This document shows positions 1 through 4,621 of a stretch of 5,698 bases of DNA, in pieces. The position numbers were made by a program, and so were the translations under genes. The notes under the pieces were generated by a model. The model saw nothing but the letters and a program-made list of their open reading frames with translations. It had not been told where the DNA came from and ran no database searches. The stretch comes from Chloroflexota bacterium. GTDB lineage: Bacteria > Chloroflexota > Dehalococcoidia > Bin125. The stretch lies in the NCBI GenBank assembly GCA_027296805.1, contig JAPUIR010000100.1:1-5698 (forward strand), written 5' to 3'. The stretch's first letter is position 1; every line of letters starts with the position of its first letter.

Positions 1-1
1 C

Positions 2-745
2 ATGGTCCCACCCAGGCACCGCCGCCCCTATGACATGCGCGAGGTGATCCACGCCTTCGCCGACGCCGACAGCGTGCTGGAACTCCGTCCCCGGTGGGCG
101 CCCTCGATGCTCACCGCCTTCGCTCGTTTGGGCGGCCGATCTATCGGCATCTTCGCGAATCAGCCCAAGTCTCCGCTGGCTGGCGCGATCGACGCCCCGG
201 CGGCGGACAAGGCCGCCCGCTTCATCGAACTCTGCGACTCGTACGAGTTTCCCCTGGTCTCGTTCGTGGACAATCCCGGCTACATGGTCGGACCGCAGGC
301 TGAGGCCGCGGGCATCGCCCGGCATCATGCGCGGCCGCTCGCTGCGCTGCAACATCGATCGGTGCCGCTCTATTCCGTGCAGATCCGGAAGGCATACGGA
401 CTCGGTCCCTACGCCATGTCTGGCTTCGGGAGTTCGCGATCATCGCCCGACCTGCGTCTCGCCTGGCCATCTGTGGAATCCGGCGGCATGTCATTGGAAG
501 GGGCGGCGTACCTCGTGCGGCGGAAGGAGATCTTGGCGGCGGAAACACCGCAGGAGGCGCTGCAGATCCGCGACGATTACGCCAAGACCCAGCGCGATCT
601 GACATCGGGGCTGCGCGCGGGCCGCACCTTCTCCTTCGACGACATCGTCGAGCCCGCCGAGACGCGGGAACGCATCATGCGCATGCTGCGAATGACCCCG
701 CGCTCGCTCAGCGCGCGGAAGAAGCATCCGATCGACCCCGCCTAG
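2..745 (+). CDS. Acyl-CoA carboxylase carboxyltransferase (beta) subunit, C-terminal half, 5' end outside window
   Basis: This is the C-terminal carboxyltransferase domain of the propionyl-/acetyl-CoA carboxylase beta family (PccB/AccD-like crotonase fold), which moves CO2 from carboxybiotin to an acyl-CoA in the cytoplasm. About 247 residues are visible. The opening RRPYDMREVI is the typical link into the C domain of a roughly 500-residue protein, so the ATG at position 2 is probably an internal Met and the N domain lies upstream. Visible motifs are DNPG (residues 90-93), a conserved VQIRKAYGLG stretch (126-135) and SGGMSLEGAA (160-169). The Gly167-Ala168 pair in the last motif matches the second oxyanion-hole Gly-Ala of characterised PccB proteins. 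The residue two positions after that Ala, which influences acyl-CoA choice in studied enzymes, is Tyr170 here. The protein ends in KKHPIDPA, nearly the same ending as the convergent paralogue 12 bases away. The family call is firm; the acyl substrate is unknown. No biotin carboxylase gene is in view. Confidence 0.93.
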   Translation: MVPPRHRRPYDMREVIHAFADADSVLELRPRWAPSMLTAFARLGGRSIGIFANQPKSPLAGAIDAPAADKAARFIELCDSYEFPLVSFVDNPGYMVGPQAEAAGIARHHARPLAALQHRSVPLYSVQIRKAYGLGPYAMSGFGSSRSSPDLRLAWPSVESGGMSLEGAAYLVRRKEILAAETPQEALQIRDDYAKTQRDLTSGLRAGRTFSFDDIVEPAETRERIMRMLRMTPRSLSARKKHPIDPA

Positions 746-763
746 CCTGCCGCGGGCTCAGGC
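745..763. other. Small inverted repeat between convergent stop codons
   Basis: The 12-base gap between the two convergent carboxyltransferase genes and the edges of their stop codons hold an imperfect dyad: GCCTG at 745-749 and CAGGC at 759-763, with a 9-base loop. A transcript from either strand could form this short stem. There is no T-run on either side, so it is at best a weak two-way terminator and may be chance in GC-rich sequence. Confidence 0.25.
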
Positions 764-2188
764 CGTATCGATGGGGTGCTTCTTCTCTTCGCGGCTCAGG
801 CGACGGGGCAGGTGGCGCAGGACGCCGCTGATCCGGGCCCGCGTCTCCCGCGGATCGATCACATCATCGAACGTGTGCCCGTTCTCGAAGGCGGAGAATC
901 CGTCGCGATGCTGCAATTCGACCCCCGGCCAGGCCAGGCGCATCACCGACACGGAATGCCCGTTGGCGAAGCCCCCCATGGCGAATGTGCCCAGCCCGCC
1001 GCCGCGCCGGATCTGGACGCTGAAGATGGGCGCCGTGCGATGGTGCTGGCTCATCAACGGACGTGCATGCGCTCGCACCATGCTCCGCTCGATCGAGGCC
1101 GAATCTCCCTCTTCCTCCCAGCGGGTGACGAAGCCCGGCGTGTCGATCAACGAGATCAGCGGGTACTCATAGGCATCGCAGATCTCCACGAACCGAGCCA
1201 ACTTGGCGGCGGCGTCTTCCGTCAGTGCGCCATCGTGCACGAGCGGTTGGTTCGCAGCGATGCCTACGCTGCGCCCGTCGAGCCGGGCCAGTGCCGTCAC
1301 GAGAGAACGGGCGAAGTTGGGGCGCAGCTGGAACACGCTGCCCTCGTCGGCGAGGGCTTCAATCACTGGCAGCACATCGTACGGACCTTCGTCGGGGACT
1401 AGGTTCGCGATTTCAGTGTGGGTCGACGATGGCTCACCGGCATCCGCATCGCGGTAGAACGCCAGGTAGCGCTTGACAGCATCGATCGCGGCCGGCTCAT
1501 CGTCCACCAAAAGGTCGATGCCGCCGCGCACGTCGTGCATTTCGACCGGCGCCAGCTCGTTGGGCGTCACGCGAATGCCGAGCGCCGCCTCCACCATCGG
1601 CGGCCCTCCCATTCCGATCGATGAGCCGCGCGTCCCGATCAAGAAGTCGCAGAAGGCCGCCAGGCTCGCGTGCCCAGCGTACGACGGTCCGGAGACCACA
1701 GCGATCGTCGGTACCCAGCCCGACAGCTCGGCGATCCCATCGAACAGGCTGAACGGGCCGATCGCGCCGCCGATCTCGATATGTCCCATCCCCGCTCGCG
1801 GGTGCCGCGCCCGGCTGCCGCCGCCGTCCACGAACATCACGACGGGCCATCGATGCTCGTGTGCCAGCCCGAAGAGATGCGTCAGCTTGCCCGCGCCGTA
1901 ACCGCCGCCGTGGTCCGTGTAGTCCGTGGACGACGCGATCAGCGTTTGTCCGTCCACGGCGCCGATGTAGTCGAGCCCGCCCGTCTCCGCAACCCACTCC
2001 CCGCTGTCAGGCGCCAGCGCCGCGATCGAGCCGTACTCGACAGCCGACCCCGCATCCAACAAGAGCTCGATCCGCTCCCGTGCTGTGAGCCGGCCGTTGG
2101 CGTGGACGGCCTGGACCGCCTCGGGACGAGCGGCGTCCGCTTGTCGCGCCCGCGCACGATGGATCGCGTCGATTCGCTTCTCGTCCAC
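758..2188 (-). CDS. Acyl-CoA carboxylase carboxyltransferase subunit, internally shortened
   Basis: This 476-residue protein carries both crotonase-fold halves of the PccB/AccD-like family and would transfer CO2 from carboxybiotin to an acyl-CoA. The N domain has DGGGSRARHP (121-130) where classical PccB proteins have SGGARIQEG, then GPSYAGHA (167-174) and SSIGMGGP (189-196). This resembles the subgroup that reads GGGGRPGD and FAGNA at these places. The C domain starts near YDVLPVI (270-276) and has IDTPGF (348-353) and VQIRRGGGLGTFAMGG (391-406). After WPGVE (420-424) it jumps to LQHRDGFSAFENGHT and then FDDVIDPRETR. The neighbouring paralogue has about 37 more residues here, including the oxyanion-hole Gly-Ala and a following helix. 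The start is GTG at 2186-2188, supported by a strong Shine-Dalgarno. The gene converges with its paralogue and is divergent from the SMP-30 gene. The reading frame is intact, so it is not an obvious pseudogene, but catalytic competence is doubtful. Confidence 0.92.
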   Translation of the reverse strand: MDEKRIDAIHRARARQADAARPEAVQAVHANGRLTARERIELLLDAGSAVEYGSIAALAPDSGEWVAETGGLDYIGAVDGQTLIASSTDYTDHGGGYGAGKLTHLFGLAHEHRWPVVMFVDGGGSRARHPRAGMGHIEIGGAIGPFSLFDGIAELSGWVPTIAVVSGPSYAGHASLAAFCDFLIGTRGSSIGMGGPPMVEAALGIRVTPNELAPVEMHDVRGGIDLLVDDEPAAIDAVKRYLAFYRDADAGEPSSTHTEIANLVPDEGPYDVLPVIEALADEGSVFQLRPNFARSLVTALARLDGRSVGIAANQPLVHDGALTEDAAAKLARFVEICDAYEYPLISLIDTPGFVTRWEEEGDSASIERSMVRAHARPLMSQHHRTAPIFSVQIRRGGGLGTFAMGGFANGHSVSVMRLAWPGVELQHRDGFSAFENGHTFDDVIDPRETRARISGVLRHLPRRLSREEKKHPIDTA

Positions 2189-2198
2189 GTCACCTCCC
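2189..2198 (-). promoter_or_regulatory. Shine-Dalgarno for the complete carboxyltransferase gene
   Basis: Read on the minus strand, the bases just before the GTG are GGGAGGTGAC. GGAGG occupies 2197-2193, with a 4-base spacer to the start codon. GGAGGTGA closely matches the complement of the 16S rRNA 3' end, which supports the GTG at 2186-2188 as the true start. Confidence 0.75.
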
Positions 2199-2267
2199 GT
2201 TCGCGGCGAGCCTTCCCGATGCAGCCCGACAGCGTCGGTCTTGGATGGTCGCAGACCGAGCGGGCCG

Positions 2268-2292
2268 CTGTCATCGGGCAGACCTATGACAG
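2268..2292. promoter_or_regulatory. Inverted repeat in divergent intergenic region, candidate operator
   Basis: CTGTCAT (2268-2274) and its exact reverse complement ATGACAG (2286-2292) are separated by 11 bases. They lie in the 116-base spacer between the divergent carboxyltransferase and SMP-30 genes. The two half-site centres are 18 bases apart, which suits a dimeric regulator bound to one face of the helix at nearly two turns. The right arm overlaps a loosely -10-like stretch (TATGACAGAAT, 2285-2295) just upstream of the SMP-30 ATG. No good -35 partner is visible. The operator role is inference from position and symmetry only. Confidence 0.35.
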
Positions 2293-2304
2293 AATCGCCA
2301 GACC

Positions 2305-3216
2305 ATGAAAATTGAAGACGACCACGGCCTCTCAGAACTGCTTATTGGCGAAGAGACTCGCCTCTGCACCGGCTTCGGTTTTACCGAAGGCCCTGTCTGG
2401 ATCCCCAGCGACAACGCCCTCCTCTTCAGCGATATCCCGGGCAGCCGCACCCATCGCTGGCGCCCCGGGCAGACCGAAGCCGAGACCTACCGCGACCCCA
2501 GCGGCTGGGCCAACGGCCTCACCCTCGACGCCGCGGGCGACCTGCTCGCTTGCGAACACGGTGGTCGGCGCGTATCACGCGGCGCGTACGGCGACCCGGC
2601 CGGCATGGTGTCCCTGGCCGACAGCTGGGACGGCAAGGCCCTCAACAGCCCGAATGACCTGGTCGTGCACTCGTCCGGGGCCGTTTTCTTTACGGACCCC
2701 ACCTACGGCACCGATAGCGGGCGCACACCCAGCTTCGGCCGCCCGGGACAGACGCCAGAGCTGGACTTCACGGGCGTCTATCGAATCGATCCCGATGGTT
2801 CGCTGCACCTCGTTGCCACCGAGGGCTTTTCCCAGCCCAACGGCCTCGCCTTCACTCCCGATGAGTCCGCGCTTTACGTCGGCGATTCGCAGGCGAGCCT
2901 GATCTGGCACTACGAAGTCAACGCTGACCTCTCGCTTGGCGAGCGAACCCTGTTCCTGGACCAGTCAGAAGATGAACGGCGCGGTGCGCCCGACGGCATG
3001 AAAGTCGACAGCGAGGGGCGGCTTTGGACCACCGGCGCCGGGGGCGTCTCCGTGCACACGGCGGCCGGCGAGTACCTCGGCGTCTTCGAGATGGAGGAGC
3101 ACGCCGCCAATCTCACTTTCGGCGGCGACGATTTCTCGACGCTGTACATGACAGCGGCGACGAGCGTCTACAGCATCCCAACGGCCGTGCGAGGCATCGT
3201 TCCCGGCTCCCGGTAG
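2305..3216 (+). CDS. SMP-30/gluconolactonase/LRE family protein
   Basis: This 303-residue protein is a six-bladed beta-propeller of the SMP-30/gluconolactonase family (Pfam SGL type), which includes metal-dependent lactonases acting on sugar lactones and related esters. The expected active-site residues are present: Glu29 in FTEGPVW, Asn117 in NSPNDLVV, Asn179 in SQPNGLAF and Asp230 in GAPDGMKVD. Glu29, Asn179 and Asp230 correspond to the metal ligands of human SMP30, and Asn117 to its substrate-contacting Asn. Length is normal for the family (about 290-310). There is no signal peptide or membrane segment, so it should be cytoplasmic. The ATG at 2305 is chosen because the conserved fold starts soon after it and no earlier in-frame start fits. 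No clear Shine-Dalgarno precedes it. The gene is divergent from the carboxyltransferase and followed on the same strand by a DinB gene 211 bases away. Substrate cannot be assigned from sequence alone. Confidence 0.92.
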   Translation: MKIEDDHGLSELLIGEETRLCTGFGFTEGPVWIPSDNALLFSDIPGSRTHRWRPGQTEAETYRDPSGWANGLTLDAAGDLLACEHGGRRVSRGAYGDPAGMVSLADSWDGKALNSPNDLVVHSSGAVFFTDPTYGTDSGRTPSFGRPGQTPELDFTGVYRIDPDGSLHLVATEGFSQPNGLAFTPDESALYVGDSQASLIWHYEVNADLSLGERTLFLDQSEDERRGAPDGMKVDSEGRLWTTGAGGVSVHTAAGEYLGVFEMEEHAANLTFGGDDFSTLYMTAATSVYSIPTAVRGIVPGSR

Positions 3217-3332
3217 CTGACGATGTGGGAGCCGCGGCCGCGTCGTGCAGACTCGTCTTGGTGGCGGACGAACAAGGCGCATCGCATCGAGGTTGGGCAC
3301 GGTGTGGCGCGCCGGACTGCGAAGGAGTGAGT

Positions 3333-3348
3333 ACGATGTGCTCATCGT
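3333..3348 (+). other. Short hairpin upstream of the DinB gene
   Basis: ACGATG (3333-3338) and CATCGT (3343-3348) are exact reverse complements around a TGCT loop. They lie in the 211-base gap between the SMP-30 and DinB genes. The ATG in the left arm follows AAGGAG (3322-3327) at an 8-base spacing and opens a seven-codon frame, MCSSCQG, that stops at 3359. Apart from this hairpin and the DinB Shine-Dalgarno, I see no gene, strong promoter or terminator in 3217-3427. A TAGTAT at 3374-3379 could be a -10 box but has no -35 partner. Confidence 0.3.
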
Positions 3349-3414
3349 GCCAGGGCTGACATCTCGACTCCGATAGTATGCCGCAGACGCCGCGGGCTCA
3401 TCAGGCCGAATGCC

Positions 3415-3421
3415 GGGAGGA
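3415..3421 (+). promoter_or_regulatory. Shine-Dalgarno that sets the DinB start
   Basis: GGGAGGA ends six bases before the ATG at 3428. An upstream in-frame ATG at 3410 would place this motif inside the coding region and has no ribosome-binding site of its own. The start at 3428 is therefore preferred, removing six residues (MPGGPA). Confidence 0.7.
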
Positions 3422-3427
3422 CCCGCG

Positions 3428-4018
3428 ATGGACGCCAAGGCTCTCTATCTCGACTTCCACCGCTACACACACGGCGACGTGCCCAGCTCGGCGAGCATGG
3501 TCATGGGCGCCACGCCGGACCAGATGCGCGTGACGCGCCCCGGCCACAACTCGATCGCCTGGCTCTTGTGGCACATCGCCCGGGGCGAGGATTGGGCGAT
3601 CAACGCCATGCTGCGAGGCGAACCAGAGCTCTGGACTCGGGACGGCTGGATGAAGCGCTGTGGCGTCGAGGGTCTGGACTGGGGACCCGGAATGTCACAG
3701 GCCGAGGTCGACGACCTTAGCCACCGCATCGATATTGATGCCCTCAAGGAGTACTACCGCGTGGTGGCGGTCAACACGCGCGACTTCATCGAAACGTTCG
3801 ACTTTGAACGTCTCGATGAGCCGTTCGACGCGAAGGCCCGCCTGGCCGAGATTCCACACACGATCATCCCGGCGGGCCACCTCGTAAGGCGGATCGTCGA
3901 TGCGCAGACCACGCAGCGCTGGTTCCTGTCGGTGATGGCCCAGCACGACCCTCAACTGCACATCGGCGAGGCAGGGCACATGTATCGGGTTGTGGTTGGG
4001 GACGAGAACTTCCCGTAG
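3428..4018 (+). CDS. DinB superfamily protein (DinB_2/DUF664-like)
   Basis: This 196-residue protein has the pattern of the DinB/YfiT four-helix-bundle superfamily, metal-binding proteins that include thiol-dependent transferases and many uncharacterised members. The first helix region carries GHNSIAWLLWHIARGEDW (39-56), with His49 in the usual metal-ligand position. The C-terminal part has LHIGEAGHMYRV (177-188), whose His178 and His184 are candidate further ligands. The middle segment IIPAGHLVRRIVDAQTTQRW (146-165) fits a further helix. Length is typical (150-200). There is no signal peptide or transmembrane segment, so it should be cytoplasmic. The start at 3428 is set by a well-spaced GGGAGGA. 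A perfect hairpin lies 25 bases past the stop. The superfamily call is good, but the reaction and any thiol cofactor are unknown. The name reflects homology to DNA-damage-induced DinB of Bacillus and does not imply DNA polymerase IV. Confidence 0.85.
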   Translation: MDAKALYLDFHRYTHGDVPSSASMVMGATPDQMRVTRPGHNSIAWLLWHIARGEDWAINAMLRGEPELWTRDGWMKRCGVEGLDWGPGMSQAEVDDLSHRIDIDALKEYYRVVAVNTRDFIETFDFERLDEPFDAKARLAEIPHTIIPAGHLVRRIVDAQTTQRWFLSVMAQHDPQLHIGEAGHMYRVVVGDENFP

Positions 4019-4042
4019 CCGTGCCCCCGCAATGCACTAGGG

Positions 4043-4064
4043 CCCACGATCAGTTCATCGTGGG
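4043..4064. terminator. Perfect 8-bp hairpin between convergent DinB and FmdB genes, candidate terminator
   Basis: CCCACGAT (4043-4050) and ATCGTGGG (4057-4064) pair perfectly around a six-base loop, CAGTTC, 25 bases after the DinB stop. The convergent FmdB stop lies about 80 bases further on, so the stem could serve transcripts from both sides. There is no T-run after the stem on either strand, so it is not a classical intrinsic terminator. It may block 3' exonucleases or assist factor-dependent termination. The position is suggestive; the role is inferred. Confidence 0.45.
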
Positions 4065-4114
4065 TGGGAGTTCAGCGAGGGTCGCCCCGCCCGCGATGAG
4101 CTGGTGGGTGGGAG
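4060..4114 (+). repeat. 11-bp direct repeat in intergenic region
   Basis: GTGGGTGGGAG occurs at 4060-4070 and again at 4104-4114, 44 bases apart, in the spacer between the DinB and FmdB genes. The first copy overlaps the right arm of the hairpin at 4043-4064. No coding frame explains it. It may be a trace of local duplication or a low-complexity G-rich coincidence. Confidence 0.4.
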
Positions 4115-4145
4115 CCGCACTCGCCGGACGCCCAGGACAACCAGA

Positions 4146-4424
4146 CTAGGCGGGCTCGTGGCCCGGGGCGCGCGGCGCGCCGGCCGCGTCCGCCCGCGCA
4201 TCCGCCTTCGCTGCCGCTTCGGCGCGCGCGTCTGCGTCGGCGGGCGTGCGGCTCCGTCGCCCGTCATCCTTCCGCGAGGAAAGAAACACGCCACCAACGC
4301 TGTAGAGCCGCTGCGCGGGAGAGCCATCATCTGGACAGGTGGCGGGATCGCCGGAGGCGGCGATCGGGCGGGTGACCTCGAAGGTCCGCCCACATGTCGC
4401 ACACTCGAACTCGTAACGGGGCAT
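4146..4424 (-). CDS. FmdB family zinc-ribbon protein with Ala-rich tail
   Basis: This 92-residue protein begins MPRYEFECATCGRTFEV, the hallmark N-terminus of the FmdB regulatory-protein/zinc-ribbon family. These small putative metal-binding proteins often stand beside unrelated metabolic genes. Cys8 and Cys11 form the first knuckle and Cys30 opens the second (TCPDDG). The usual fourth Cys of CPxC is Asp33, so the Cys4 set is incomplete. The family's RLYSVGGVF segment follows (39-47). Residues 62-83 are an Ala/Asp/Arg-rich low-complexity tail with an imperfect ten-residue tandem repeat (ADARAEAAAK, ADARADAAGA), probably disordered or helical. The ATG at 4422-4424 gives the family's exact N-terminus; only a weak GAGAG precedes it, at 7 bases. 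The gene lies downstream of the alcohol dehydrogenase on the same strand with a long gap, so co-transcription is uncertain. Cellular role is unknown even for well-conserved members. Confidence 0.85.
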   Translation of the reverse strand: MPRYEFECATCGRTFEVTRPIAASGDPATCPDDGSPAQRLYSVGGVFLSSRKDDGRRSRTPADADARAEAAAKADARADAAGAPRAPGHEPA

Positions 4425-4621
4425 GGTGATGCTCTCGTCCGGCCCCGCGCCGCTTCAGCGACGACGCGGCCAGGGCTTCTGCGCCACTTGCTCACCTATG
4501 GCGATTGCACCCTACTGGGCTGGCGCGGAGACCTCCAGTTGCGCTTCGTGCCGGTCATCCCCTGGGATTCCGGAATCCAGGCCCCCGCGATCAGCGGGCC
4601 ATCGCGAATCCGGCTCCCCGC
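4425..4621. other. Intergenic region between alcohol dehydrogenase and FmdB genes
   Basis: About 197 bases separate the dehydrogenase stop from the FmdB start on the minus strand. No frame here looks like protein. The half nearer the dehydrogenase holds the palindrome and hairpin listed separately. The half nearer FmdB is GC-rich with overlapping weak dyads (for example GCCGC and GCGGC near 4450-4475) and must contain the FmdB promoter if that gene is transcribed alone. I cannot identify clear -35/-10 boxes. Confidence 0.5.
4561..4598. repeat. REP-like palindrome plus adjacent hairpin downstream of alcohol dehydrogenase
   Basis: GGATTCCGGAATCC at 4565-4578 is a perfect 14-base palindrome. 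Allowing one bulged G at 4564, it extends to pair CCT (4561-4563) with AGG (4579-4581). Immediately after it, CCCGC (4584-4588) and GCGGG (4594-4598) form a second stem with a five-base loop. An alternative stem, CGCGAT with ATCGCG (4586-4591 and 4601-4606), overlaps it. On the minus strand the order CCTGGATTCC...GGAATCC...GGATGAC resembles the CTGGATTCC...GGAATGAC wording of many dispersed REP-type intergenic repeats. The block starts 23 bases past the dehydrogenase stop and may act as a 3' stabiliser or terminator. Whether it is dispersed cannot be seen in one window. Confidence 0.45.

Noticed and set aside
749..766. GCCGCGGGCTCA followed by GGCCG, recurring at 3389-3408 with a TCA insertion
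   Set aside because: A 12-base match is roughly expected once by chance in a GC-rich window of this size. The contexts differ (coding end versus upstream of DinB).
776..1402. Long open frame on the plus strand opposite the minus-strand carboxyltransferase (208 codons)
   Set aside because: It is antisense to a gene with clear family motifs; high G+C content keeps the opposite frames open. The translated product shows no recognisable domain.
1670..2308. 212-codon plus-strand frame whose TGA overlaps the SMP-30 ATG (ATGA)
   Set aside because: The stop/start overlap looks like translational coupling, but nearly all of the frame is antisense to the carboxyltransferase and its sequence is Arg/Pro-rich shadow type.
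2373..2389. 7-bp hairpin with a TTT loop inside the start of the SMP-30 gene
   Set aside because: The bases encode the conserved FGFTEGP metal-site segment, so coding constraint explains them. No T-run or regulatory context follows.
3233..3242. CGCGGCCGCG palindrome just after the SMP-30 stop
   Set aside because: It has no loop and no flanking T-run. Short GC palindromes like this are common in high-G+C DNA.
3389..3404. Minus-strand CTGATGAG, matching the first core of a hammerhead ribozyme
   Set aside because: The required CGAAA core and the three helices are absent in the following bases.
4062..4108. Several GGG runs suggesting a G-quadruplex
   Set aside because: The runs are separated by loops of 1, about 10 and about 24 bases, too uneven and long for a convincing quadruplex.
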